Source: CAJBVW01 sp964457335 (GTDB lineage: Bacteria; Myxococcota_A; UBA796; SXON01). From it: a stretch of 64,000 nucleotides of DNA. The stretch spans positions 1 through 64,000 of the forward strand of contig CAYWGD010000012.1 of NCBI GenBank assembly GCA_964457335.1. The letters run 5' to 3'. A model generated the notes under the pieces. It worked only from the letters and a program-made list of their open reading frames with translations. It ran no database searches and was not told the origin of the DNA. How positions within the stretch are numbered: position 1 is the first letter of the stretch; each line of letters starts with the position of its first letter. Of this stretch, positions 34,801 through 42,222 are shown piece after piece. The position numbers and the translations under genes are program-made.

Positions 34801-35390
34801 TCGTTCGTGACGACCGTGCGCAGCCCGTGCTGGGCCGCGACGCGACGGACCTCCGCGTTGTGGTCCGCCTGCCAGTCGAGCCCCTGATCCATGAGCTCGC
34901 AGAAGAGCCGGTCGGCGCCGAAGATCTCGGCCAGGGGCACGATGCGGCCGTCGTTGTCGCCGCTCCGGCGGATGACGCCGTGCTCGCCCGACGTGAGGCA
35001 CATCAGCCCCTCGTCGTGCTTGCGGAGCAGGTCGAGATCGATGCGCGGGCGGTAGTGGATCCCGTCGAAGATGGCGCGGGTGATGAGCGCGCAGATGTTC
35101 TCGTAGCCGCGCTGATCCTCGACGAGCAGCACGACCTGGAAGGCGCCGCCGAGGCCCTCGCGCGTGGCGATGCCGCGCGGGTCGACCCAGATCTCCGTCC
35201 CGTAGACCGGGTGGATCCCCTGCTCCTTGCACGCCTTGTAGAGGTTGACGGCGCCGTAGAGGTTGCAGGTGTCCGTGAGCGCGACGGCGTCCATCCCCGC
35301 GGCCTTCGCGGCCTTGGCGAGATCCTTGGGCGAAGGCACGCCGTTGAGGAGCGTGAACTGCGAGTGGACGTGGAGGTGCGCGAACGCCAT
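31848..35390 (-). CDS. dnaE: DNA polymerase III alpha subunit
   Basis: This is a 1180-aa replicative polymerase. It has an N-terminal PHP domain (FAHLHVHSQFTLLNGVPSPKDLAKAAKAAGMDAVALTD), a palm with GPGRGSAAGSLVAYAM and the catalytic PDIDVDF, then fingers, a helix-hairpin-helix segment (GLNAIKGVGEGAVQAV), and an OB fold near the C-terminus (VAVAGVVAAFRIIKTGKGDKMAFVTLED). Length and motif order match DnaE1, not the error-prone DnaE2. It starts at ATG 35390. The three genes that follow overlap by 4 bp each. A 17-bp palindrome lies 37 bp upstream. Confidence 0.97.
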   Translation of the reverse strand: MAFAHLHVHSQFTLLNGVPSPKDLAKAAKAAGMDAVALTDTCNLYGAVNLYKACKEQGIHPVYGTEIWVDPRGIATREGLGGAFQVVLLVEDQRGYENICALITRAIFDGIHYRPRIDLDLLRKHDEGLMCLTSGEHGVIRRSGDNDGRIVPLAEIFGADRLFCELMDQGLDWQADHNAEVRRVAAQHGLRTVVTNDVRYLKPKDAVSLDLLNCIAMGASLNDPKRPRAQTDQLYFKTEAEMRDLFPEDGPALDLTNEIAHRAHFKFNTSTYYFPASTPPDADPDPKAPQPDTDANWAFFYEAFPPPIDFDMPLDSVPPRPEGAGNLNGYFCWYARKGLEFRLSRIDPAKHGPYHERLEFELKMIIKMGFAAYLLIVAEFINWAKDRSIPVGPGRGSAAGSLVAYAMRITDIDPVRFDLLFERFLNPERISMPDIDVDFAQDRREEVIEHVRQKYTPPLVSQIITYGKLQAKAALKDAARACDLTFNEADRLAKLVPNQLNITLKEAIEQEPKMAALVASDPKARRVYELARRIEGLTRQTGVHAAGVVVADRPLVQLAPLYRDGPEGGPVVQYDMKSAESVGLIKFDFLGLKTLDQIRDAVAMIERNTGERIDMSAIPVDDLTSWKLFQRGDGLGVFQVESSGMRDLLTRLRPSNLDDLVALVALFRPGPLSSGMVDDFIDRKHGRKPVEYAFPDLVPVLQSTYGTIVYQEQVMQIAQVLAGYSLGEADLLRRAMGKKDAAEMARQKTRFLTGAVAKGFDEKACSDLFDLVAKFAEYGFNKSHSAAYGYVAYQTGWLKAHHRAEYMAALMSIDAGDSDKILVYVGDCRKAGMKILPPDINASVGPFDVPREDRKAIRYGLNAIKGVGEGAVQAVMEARAEAGGAFKDFMDCLNRLDYKRVNRRVVESFIKCGTFDSLGEPRARLFAALEDAMAAAQQHQAQKASGQVGLFGGMAKAPSFKLPNVAEWPVGERMKYEKETLGLFLTGHPIEAFAEEVGRFASAPIDGLKRLNDKDKVAVAGVVAAFRIIKTGKGDKMAFVTLEDVHGTVECVFFPKALPRAQAVLEGGRPVLVRGVVEHKGDEVKVLADSAEWLEDIRERSTAVVEISIRTHELGDEAFAALQGLLEANRGPAAVKVWLEEPGLFRTRIAAGEGMRVAATPKLVEGLRALFSRPDALRLS

Positions 35391-35426
35391 GGCCGGCCGA
35401 TCCTATCGCGGGGTCGCTCGGCGGCG

Positions 35427-35443
35427 CGGTCAGATTCTGACCG
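35427..35443. promoter_or_regulatory. Palindrome between dnaE and the phosphatase gene
   Basis: CGGTCAGATTCTGACCG has perfect 8-bp arms around a single T. It lies in the 71-bp divergent promoter region. A related but weaker site (GGGTC-N8-GACCC, sharing ATTCTGACC) is at about 59128-59145. No regulator is identified. Confidence 0.45.
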
Positions 35444-35461
35444 GGCTATCGTTCCCGCGCG

Positions 35462-36133
35462 ATGGGCACGCCCTTCCTCCCCTTCCTGATCGTCGGCGGC
35501 ACGGAGCTGTTCCTGGCGTCGCTGGTGCCGACGTGGGCGGCGTGGCTCTTCGTCTGGGCCGGCTCGGCGACCACCTGGGTGAGCGCCGCCTACCTCCTCC
35601 GCCGCCCCGGTATGCTCGGGAAGCAGGCCGCCCCGACCCTGGCCTTCTGGGCGCTGCTCCCCTTCCTCCTCACCGCGCGGGGCAGCGCGTTCGTCGGCCT
35701 CCGGGCGATGGCGGCGTGGAAGGTGGAGCTCGCGCCGGGCCTCTGGGTGGGCGGCTGGCCGCGCAAAGGCGCGCCCGGCCACGCCCAGCTCGACCTGACC
35801 GCGGAGCTGCCCCGCCGCGGCGACGCGCTCCGCTACCGCAACATCCCGATGCTCGACGGCGCGCCGCCCTCCCCCGAGGCGTGGCAGGAGGCGGTCGAGC
35901 AGGCCGTGGCGTGGCGGCGGGAGGGCCTGCCCGTGCTGGTGCACTGCGCCTACGGGCACGGGCGCAGCGTGGCCGTCTGCATCGGCGTGATGGTGGCCGA
36001 GGGGCTCGCCCCGACCTGGGAGGAGGCCCACGCGCGCGTGCTCGCGGTGCGCCCGCGGGCGCGGATGACGGAGGCGCAGCGCCGGATGCTCGCGGAGGCG
36101 GTGGCACGACTTTCCACGCGGTCAGCGGGCTGA
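35462..36133 (+). CDS. Membrane-anchored dual-specificity phosphatase
   Basis: This is a 223-aa protein. Two or three hydrophobic helices (residues ~1-80) anchor a cytoplasmic domain that starts at VELAPGLWVGGWP and contains the cysteine phosphatase loop HCAYGHGRS, which fits HCxxGxxRS. An upstream acidic stretch (RNIPMLDGAPPSPEAW) would supply the general acid. It could remove phosphate from protein, lipid or nucleotide; the group includes bacterial phosphatidylglycerophosphate phosphatases. It is divergent from dnaE. Confidence 0.8.
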   Translation: MGTPFLPFLIVGGTELFLASLVPTWAAWLFVWAGSATTWVSAAYLLRRPGMLGKQAAPTLAFWALLPFLLTARGSAFVGLRAMAAWKVELAPGLWVGGWPRKGAPGHAQLDLTAELPRRGDALRYRNIPMLDGAPPSPEAWQEAVEQAVAWRREGLPVLVHCAYGHGRSVAVCIGVMVAEGLAPTWEEAHARVLAVRPRARMTEAQRRMLAEAVARLSTRSAG

Positions 36134-36152
36134 CGCTCGCGATCGCGCTACG

Positions 36153-37037
36153 ATGCCGCGCATGCTCGTGCTCCTCCTCCTCGCCTGCACCGCGCCCTCC
36201 ACCGACGAAACCGGCGACACCGCCTCGGGCGACACCGCGCCCGACCCGAACGCGTACCTGAAGGGCACCGCGCCCCTCGCCACGGTGTCCGGCGGCGAGT
36301 GCCCGAGCATCGACGGCGGCAAGGTCGAGCTCACCTCGAACGGCGTCGAGCGGAGCGCCAAGGTGATCGTCCCCTCCTCCGGCGGCGAGGGCAAGGGCGT
36401 CGTGTTCGCGTGGTACCCGCTCGGCGGCTCGGCGCAGTGGATGATCAACGCGCTCGACCTGGACGAGTGGGCCGAGCAGAACGACCTGGTCGTGGTGGTG
36501 CCCACGGCGTCCGGCGAGGAGGCCTTCGAGTGGGCCTTCATGCGCGCGGCGGAGGCCAACAACGACCTCGTGTTGTTCGACGACCTGCGCACCTGCCTCT
36601 ACGAGCAGCTCGCCGTCGACCTCGGGCGCGTCTCGTCGATGGGTTTCTCCGCCGGCGCGCTCTGGACCAGCTACCTCTCGCTCTACCGCGGGGACACGCT
36701 CGCCTCGATCCTCCCTTTCTCCGGCGGGACCGACCCGGTCATCGAGTACCGGACCCCCGCGTCGGCCTTCCCCGCGCTCCTCCCGTTCGGCGGCGACTCC
36801 GACACCTACGGCGGCGGGCTCGTGAACTTCTGGGAGACGCAGGGCAACTTCGCGGCGTCGCTCGCGGCGGACGGCCACTTCGTCGTGGTGTGCGACCACG
36901 GCGGCGGCCACACCCTCCCGCCCGAGAGCCTCGACATGATGACGGCGTGGCTCCCCGCCCACACCTACGGGCAGCCCTCGCCGTTTCTCGGGGACATCTC
37001 GGCGTTCCCCGACTACTGCGCGGTGTACCAGCCCTGA
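36153..37037 (+). CDS. Lipoprotein esterase (PHB-depolymerase-like)
   Basis: This is a 294-aa lipoprotein (MPRMLVLLLLAC) with an Asp/Thr linker (DETGDTASGDTAPDPN). The catalytic domain is an alpha/beta hydrolase: an oxyanion-type loop FAWYPLGGS, the nucleophile in GFSAG near residue 170, and a C-terminal His in DHGGGHTLP. Layout and length are near to polyhydroxybutyrate depolymerase and feruloyl-esterase-like proteins. It should act outside the cytoplasm on an ester. The gene starts 20 bp after the phosphatase gene. Confidence 0.8.
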   Translation: MPRMLVLLLLACTAPSTDETGDTASGDTAPDPNAYLKGTAPLATVSGGECPSIDGGKVELTSNGVERSAKVIVPSSGGEGKGVVFAWYPLGGSAQWMINALDLDEWAEQNDLVVVVPTASGEEAFEWAFMRAAEANNDLVLFDDLRTCLYEQLAVDLGRVSSMGFSAGALWTSYLSLYRGDTLASILPFSGGTDPVIEYRTPASAFPALLPFGGDSDTYGGGLVNFWETQGNFAASLAADGHFVVVCDHGGGHTLPPESLDMMTAWLPAHTYGQPSPFLGDISAFPDYCAVYQP

Positions 37038-37053
37038 TCGGCGCCCCGCGGCC

Positions 37054-37992
37054 TCACGGCTCCGGGAACTCCTCGACGCCGCCCTCCTCGAGGCCGCCCG
37101 GCGAAAAGCTCTCGGACGGCGCGTGGTGGATCACGATGGCGTCGAGCGCCCGGTCGTGGACCTTCACGGTCGCCGCCGCGCGGTGCTTCGCCACGAAGGC
37201 GTCGTAGAGCTCCTTCATCCGGTCGTTCTTCACCTTCCGGAGCACCGAGCCCTTCATCTGCTGGAACGTGCGCTCGACCATCTCGCGGCGCGCGGCCGCC
37301 ATCACGATGTTGTAGCCCTCCTCGGTCCGGAAGACCTCGGAGACGACGCCCGTCTCGAGCACGAACGCGCGGTCGACCACCGCCTGGTCCATCCCCGGCT
37401 TCCCGTCGCGGCCCACGAAGCCTACGTCGCCGCCCCGCCGCCTGTACGGGTCCTCGGAGACCTCGGCCGCGACGGTCGGGAAGGAGTCCGGCGCGGCGGC
37501 GACCAGCGCCCGGACGCGGTCGGCCTCCTTGCGCGCGGCCTTGTCCGGCCGCTCGTCGGTGACCTTGATCAGGATGCGCTTGATCTGCACCTTCTCGGGC
37601 ACCACGAACTCGCTCCGGTGCGTGTCGTAGTAGGCCTGGAGCGCCTCGTCGGTGAAGTCGCCGTTCCGGACGGTCGAGTACACCTGCGAGCGCAAGAGCT
37701 CGTTGATCATCACCTTCTGGACCTTGGGGTCCTTGTCGAGCCCCTCCCGGAGCGCGACGGTGAAGAGGACCTTCTCGTCCACGAGGCGGTCGAGCACCTC
37801 GCGCTTCTCGTCGCGGGAGAGCGTGTCCCCGCTCGCCGGCGTCTTGCGCGCCGCCGCGGCCTCGAACTCGGCGCGCGTCACCACCACGCCCTCGACCTCG
37901 GCGAGCACCTGCGTCCCGGGATCCACGTCGGGCGGGGCGGCGTGGACGCTCGCCGCGAGGGCCAGGGCCAGGAGAAGCACGGTCGGACGCAT
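37054..37992 (-). CDS. Periplasmic parvulin-type peptidyl-prolyl isomerase
   Basis: This is a 312-aa exported protein (signal MRPTVLLLALALAASVHA). An N-terminal SurA-like helical domain (VVVTRAEFEAAAARK, EVLDRLVDEKVLFTVALREGL) precedes a parvulin domain at about residues 130-235 (VQIKRILIKVTD, FPTVAAEVSEDPYRRRGGDVGFVGRDG, VSEVFRTEEGYNIVMA). It should help fold outer-membrane or exported proteins. The tail is acidic and Gly-rich. It stands alone, convergent with the esterase gene. Confidence 0.88.
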   Translation of the reverse strand: MRPTVLLLALALAASVHAAPPDVDPGTQVLAEVEGVVVTRAEFEAAAARKTPASGDTLSRDEKREVLDRLVDEKVLFTVALREGLDKDPKVQKVMINELLRSQVYSTVRNGDFTDEALQAYYDTHRSEFVVPEKVQIKRILIKVTDERPDKAARKEADRVRALVAAAPDSFPTVAAEVSEDPYRRRGGDVGFVGRDGKPGMDQAVVDRAFVLETGVVSEVFRTEEGYNIVMAAARREMVERTFQQMKGSVLRKVKNDRMKELYDAFVAKHRAAATVKVHDRALDAIVIHHAPSESFSPGGLEEGGVEEFPEP

Positions 37993-38020
37993 CGGACCTC
38001 CGCGCGGAGCTATAGCGGCG

Positions 38021-39016
38021 TCAGGCCTTCGTGGTCCAGCCGAGCTGACGCAACAGGTCGTCCGTCATCGCGTCGAGGTCCCAGCGCGGGGCCCAGCCCC
38101 AGTCGGCGCGGGCGGCCGCGTCGTCGAGCGCGCGCGGCCAGGAGTCGAGGATGGCCTGCCGGAAGTCGGGCACGTAGCGCACGTCGAAGGGGCCGACGCG
38201 GGCGCGGATCGACGCCGCGATGTCCGCCGCCGAAGGCGACATCGCCGCGATGTTGTACGTGCGGCGGCTCAGGCGCTCGGCGGGAGCGTCGGCGAGCTCG
38301 AGCAGCGCGCGCACGGCGTCCGGCATGTACATGAACGGGATGGTGGTGTCGGGGCGGCAGAACACCTGGACCTCCCGGTCGCCCCGGGCCCCCGCGAAGT
38401 ACATCAGGTTCGCGAAGTCGGAGGAGCCGCCGCCCGGGGGCGCCGTGTTCAGCAGGCCCGGGAACCGGATGCCGCGGAAGTCCACGCCCTGCTTCGCGGC
38501 CGCGTAGGAGCCGAGCAGCTCGCCGACGACCTTCGTGATGCCGTACATCGACGTCGGCAGCATGGGGTACACGTCCGGCGTGACCGGCGGCGGCTCGGCC
38601 TGCCCGGGGAGCGGGCCGAAGGCCGCGATCGACGACGGCACGACGAGCCGGGGCCGCACAGCGCCCTCGAAGGACGCGAGCGTGGCGATCACGTGGCGCG
38701 TGCTGTCGACGTTCATGCGCCAGCACAGGTCGGGGTCCTTCTCGCCGCGGGCGGAGAGGAGCGCGGCCATGTGGTAGGTCACGTCGGGACGGACCTCGCG
38801 GATGAGCCCGGTGAGCGCGGCGGTGTCGAGCACGTCGAGGCGGCGCCAGCGCTTCCGGACGCCGTCCTCGCCGAGCGCGCCGCGCAGGACGTCCCAGCCC
38901 GCGGTCTGCTCGGGCGCCAGGTAGTCGGCCAGCACCACCTCGTCGCCGCGCTCCACGAGCGCCGGACCGAGCTCCGAGCCGATCTGCCCCACCCCGATGA
39001 CCAGCACGCGCGCCAT
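38021..39016 (-). CDS. NAD-dependent epimerase/L-threonine 3-dehydrogenase-like protein
   Basis: This is a 331-aa short-chain extended dehydrogenase. The NAD motif is VIGVGQIGSELGPAL, the catalytic pair is SMYGITKVVGE (Tyr-x3-Lys), and the Ser is in VVPSSIAAFGP. The C-terminal part (RRTYNIAAMSPSAADIAASI, then W-PR-LDD-AAR-DWGW) fits the epimerase-like threonine dehydrogenases that convert L-threonine to 2-amino-3-ketobutyrate. A sugar epimerase cannot be excluded. The ATG at 39016 follows GGAGAG. Confidence 0.85.
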   Translation of the reverse strand: MARVLVIGVGQIGSELGPALVERGDEVVLADYLAPEQTAGWDVLRGALGEDGVRKRWRRLDVLDTAALTGLIREVRPDVTYHMAALLSARGEKDPDLCWRMNVDSTRHVIATLASFEGAVRPRLVVPSSIAAFGPLPGQAEPPPVTPDVYPMLPTSMYGITKVVGELLGSYAAAKQGVDFRGIRFPGLLNTAPPGGGSSDFANLMYFAGARGDREVQVFCRPDTTIPFMYMPDAVRALLELADAPAERLSRRTYNIAAMSPSAADIAASIRARVGPFDVRYVPDFRQAILDSWPRALDDAAARADWGWAPRWDLDAMTDDLLRQLGWTTKA

Positions 39017-39171
39017 GTGGCTCTCCGTATCGTGGCCGCCGTCATTAGCCGGGCGGCGCTGCGCTGACCACGAGCTGAGCGACGTGGACGCGCAGATCGA
39101 GGCAGGGCGCAGGCGTCCCGGGCGGGGGGCGCCCGGTGCGGTCGCGAGCGTGCTCGCCGAGGGGGGCGGGT

Positions 39172-39267
39172 GTATCCGGGCAGCCGCCCGGCCGCGGACG
39201 GCCGGCGCTGCGGCGACGCCGGTGCCGCCAGGGTCGTCGGCGGCTCGGGTGCATCCGGGACGGATAC
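39172..39267 (-). repeat. Dispersed intergenic element, copy B, with short inverted ends
   Basis: This copy is inverted relative to A, C and D; the conserved part is 39178-39253 (GGGCAGCCG to GGCTCGGGTGCA). It is bounded by GTATCCG and CGGATAC, 7-bp inverted ends that the other copies lack. It occupies the gene-free stretch 39017-39349 between two divergent genes. Confidence 0.6.
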
Positions 39268-39349
39268 GGTTTGTGGGCCCGAGGCGCGCGCCGGACGAGT
39301 CGACGTCGCGGTCGCCGTGTAGGTTCCGCCCACCTCGATGGAGACCTCG

Positions 39350-41260
39350 ATGACGCGCCCCCTGCTGCTCCTCCTCTCGCTCGCCGCCTGCACCGGATCC
39401 GCGGACAAGCCCGCGGATCCCGACGACACCGCCGGGACCGACACCGACTCGGGGCACCCCGACGACACGGACACCGCCGACACGGACTCCGGCGACACCG
39501 CCGCGGACTGCGCCGTGGACCTGCCGGCCGCCGGTGCGGTCGACGCCGATCCCGCCTGCGCGCCCGGCGCCGCGGACGTCGACCCCTTCGAGCTCGTGCT
39601 GGAGCGCCGCATCACCAGCCAGGTGCCGCGGCACGCGCCCGTGGTCGCCCACGTCGACGACGACGACGGCGACGGCACGATCGGCGTCGGCGACCACGCC
39701 GAGTTCGTGGGCGTGGACCGCTTCGGCGGGAGCTTCGGGAGCTCCGTGGCCGTGTTCGGTGAGGGCAACCGGCCGATCTGGGAGCACCGGGACGGCTGGT
39801 ACGCCGAGTTCGACCCGATCTTCGCCGACCTCGACGGCGACGGCGCCGCGGAGCTGGTCCTCGCGACCGACACCGCGGGCTGGGACACCGTGCTCGTGGC
39901 GCTCGACGGGGCGACCGGCGCGGAGAAGTGGCGCACCGAGAGCATCGACATGGACTGCCTGCGCGCGGACTGCCAGAGCACGGCCGCCGACGTGGACGGC
40001 GACGGGGTCGCCGAGGTGATCGTGGAGGGCGCGATCGTGGACGGGGCGACCGGCGAGGTGGAGGCGCTCCTGACCCCGCCCGGCCTCACGATGTTCTACC
40101 GGGGCCCGCTCGTCGCGGACCTCGACGGCGACGGCGCCCGCGAGATCGTGATCGGCGACACCGCCTACGACGCCGACGGCGTCGAGCTCTGGACGCTCGG
40201 CGGCGAGGTCCGGAGCGCGTTCCCCGCGCTCGCGCAGCTCGACGACGACCCCGAGGCGGAGATCGTCGTCACGCTCGACTACGACGTGTTGTTCCTCGAC
40301 CACGACGGGACCGAGCGCTTCCGCGGCGCGATCCCGGGCGCCGCGCGCTTCGGCTGGGCCGGGCCGGCCTGCGTCGGGGACCTCGACGGGGACGGCGCGA
40401 GCGAGGTGGTCGTGCCCGGGGGCGAGGCCATCGAGGCCTACGAGGCGGACGGGTCGCGCGCGTGGAGCGCGCCGATGTACGGCACCGACGGCACGGGCTG
40501 GTACGCCGGCACCACCGGCTGCACGCTCTTCGACTTCGACCGCGACGGCGACGTGGAGGTGCTCTTCGGCGACGCCATGTCGCTGCGCATCCTGGACGGC
40601 CGCACGGGCGACACGCTCGCCGAGACCACCGACTACGGCGCCTACATGACGAACCAGGTGCCCGTGGTCGCGGACATCGACGCGGACGGCTCCGCCGAGA
40701 TCCTCGCGGCGTCCACCGGCCACATCCTGAACACGGACAACTGGAGCGGGCTCCAGGTGTACGGCCACCCGCGCGACGCCTGGCGCACGGAGGGCACCGT
40801 GTGGGGCGTGCACGACTTCGCCGTGGCCAACCAGACGGTAGCCGGCGGCTTCCCGGCGACGGCGACGCCCTCGTGGATCGAGCCGGGCCTGTTCCGCGGG
40901 CAGGTCGCGGTGCCGGCGACCGACGTGGCCCGCCCGGCGCTGGTGATCGAGGTGGCCGACCGCTGCGAGGCCTGCGACGCGGACGCGGCGCACCTGGCGG
41001 TGGTGGTCGGGAACGCGGGCGCGGCCGACGCCGCCGACGTGGTGGTGGAGCTGCGCGCCGTCGCGGCCGACGGGAGCGCGCGGGTGCTCGCCTCGGAGGC
41101 GCTCGGGGGGCTCGTCGCCGGGACCTCGCACGCCGGGGTGGACCTCGCGTGGGCGCCGAGCGAGGTCGCGGACGGCGAGCGGCTGGAGGTCGTGGGGAGC
41201 CTGGCGGGCGAGGCGTGCGCGATCGGCGGGGCGCTGGAGGTCGATCGGGCGTGTGAATGA
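39350..41260 (+). CDS. FG-GAP/VCBS-repeat lipoprotein
   Basis: This is a 636-aa lipoprotein (MTRPLLLLLSLAAC) with a long Asp/Thr-rich linker (DPDDTAGTDTDSGHPDDTDT). Residues ~85-490 carry repeats with DLDGDGAAELVLATD, DVDGDGVAEVIVEG, DLDGDGAREIVIGD and DIDADGSAEILAAS, expected to form a propeller of integrin-alpha type with bound calcium. The C-terminal ~110 residues look like a CARDB adhesion domain (HLAVVVGNAGAADAADVVVELRAV). Surface binding is likely. The ATG at 39350 follows GGAG; an in-frame ATG 12 bp earlier is less well placed. Confidence 0.8.
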   Translation: MTRPLLLLLSLAACTGSADKPADPDDTAGTDTDSGHPDDTDTADTDSGDTAADCAVDLPAAGAVDADPACAPGAADVDPFELVLERRITSQVPRHAPVVAHVDDDDGDGTIGVGDHAEFVGVDRFGGSFGSSVAVFGEGNRPIWEHRDGWYAEFDPIFADLDGDGAAELVLATDTAGWDTVLVALDGATGAEKWRTESIDMDCLRADCQSTAADVDGDGVAEVIVEGAIVDGATGEVEALLTPPGLTMFYRGPLVADLDGDGAREIVIGDTAYDADGVELWTLGGEVRSAFPALAQLDDDPEAEIVVTLDYDVLFLDHDGTERFRGAIPGAARFGWAGPACVGDLDGDGASEVVVPGGEAIEAYEADGSRAWSAPMYGTDGTGWYAGTTGCTLFDFDRDGDVEVLFGDAMSLRILDGRTGDTLAETTDYGAYMTNQVPVVADIDADGSAEILAASTGHILNTDNWSGLQVYGHPRDAWRTEGTVWGVHDFAVANQTVAGGFPATATPSWIEPGLFRGQVAVPATDVARPALVIEVADRCEACDADAAHLAVVVGNAGAADAADVVVELRAVAADGSARVLASEALGGLVAGTSHAGVDLAWAPSEVADGERLEVVGSLAGEACAIGGALEVDRACE

Positions 41261-41300
41261 GCGGGAAGTGGGCGCGCCCATCCCCCGCGCGGCGGGCGAT

Positions 41301-41366
41301 GGGCACCCGAGCCGCCGACGCCCCTCCCCCGCGCCGACGCTCCCGCAGCGGCTCGGCCGGCTGCCC
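41301..41366 (+). repeat. Dispersed intergenic element, copy C
   Basis: It runs GGGCACCCGAGCCGCCGACG to CGGCCGGCTGCCC, in the 114-bp gap between the convergent FG-GAP and His-rich lipoprotein genes. Its ends pair as an imperfect hairpin. Confidence 0.6.
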
Positions 41367-41374
41367 CGAAGCAG

Positions 41375-42205
41375 CTAGTGCGAGTGCCCGCCCGCGCCGT
41401 GATCGTGCCCACCCGCGCCGTGGTCGTGCCCGCCCGCCGGGGCCGCGCTCGGGGCGTTGAAGCCGAGCGAAAAGCTCGTCTCGCCGACCTTCACGTCGAC
41501 CGTGACGGGGCGCGTGCCGGCGCCTTCGCCCTTGCCGGCGAGGAGCCCGGTGGCGGGGTCGAAGGTGAGCGGGACGACGGTGTCGCCGTCCTTCAGCGAC
41601 CCGCTGACGGCCCCGGTCACGGCGGCGCGCTTCGCGTCGGTGACCCACACGCGGTGCTCGCCGTCCTTGGGCGCGTACTCGAGGTGGTAGTCGCCCCACA
41701 TGCTCACCTGCCCGCCGTGGAGCGAGGTGTGGTCGTGCTCGGCGAGGCCGACCGAGGTGCTCTCGAACGAGACGCTCTCGGCCTTGCCGCCGTGCGTGAG
41801 CGTCAGGACGACGCTCGCGGTGTCGCCCTGCGCGAGCTTCGCGACGGCGTGCAGGTGGTCGCCCATCGAGGCGAGCTGCACGGTCTCGACGCCCTGGGGG
41901 CCCTTGATCACGGCGGTGCCGGTGAAGCCGTCGACCGGGAGCTCCTTCTGGTTCGCGTCGGAGATCCAGAACATCACGCCGCCGGGCATGAAGCGGGCCT
42001 CGACGTGGCGCTCGCCGACGGTCTTCACCTCGCCGCCGTGCGGGCTCGCGTGGGCGTGGTCGCCGGCGGCGTGGTCCCCGGAGGCGGGGGCGGGCGCGGC
42101 GGGGGCGGGCGCGGCGGGCGCGGCGGGGGCGGGCGCGGCGGCTCCGGGTGCGGCCGGCTCGTTCGAGCAGGCGGCGAGGACGAGGATCGGGAAGAGGAAG
42201 CGCAT
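41375..42205 (-). CDS. His-rich metal-binding lipoprotein
   Basis: This is a 276-aa lipoprotein (MRFLFPILVLAAC). An Ala/Pro linker leads to HAAGDHAHASPHGGE, then two beta domains, each preceded by a H-x-GG motif (SPHGGEVKTVGERHVEARF and SLHGGQVSMWGDYHLEYA). It ends in a repeated GGHDHGAG tail with six or more His. It should bind divalent or monovalent metal ions in the periplasm and hand them to the pump encoded just upstream. It is the last gene of the RND operon (17 bp after the pump gene). Copper is suggested by the neighbourhood, but zinc or nickel would also fit the His-rich tail. Confidence 0.75.
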   Translation of the reverse strand: MRFLFPILVLAACSNEPAAPGAAAPAPAAPAAPAPAAPAPASGDHAAGDHAHASPHGGEVKTVGERHVEARFMPGGVMFWISDANQKELPVDGFTGTAVIKGPQGVETVQLASMGDHLHAVAKLAQGDTASVVLTLTHGGKAESVSFESTSVGLAEHDHTSLHGGQVSMWGDYHLEYAPKDGEHRVWVTDAKRAAVTGAVSGSLKDGDTVVPLTFDPATGLLAGKGEGAGTRPVTVDVKVGETSFSLGFNAPSAAPAGGHDHGAGGHDHGAGGHSH

Positions 42206-42222
42206 GGGCGAACTCCGATGGA

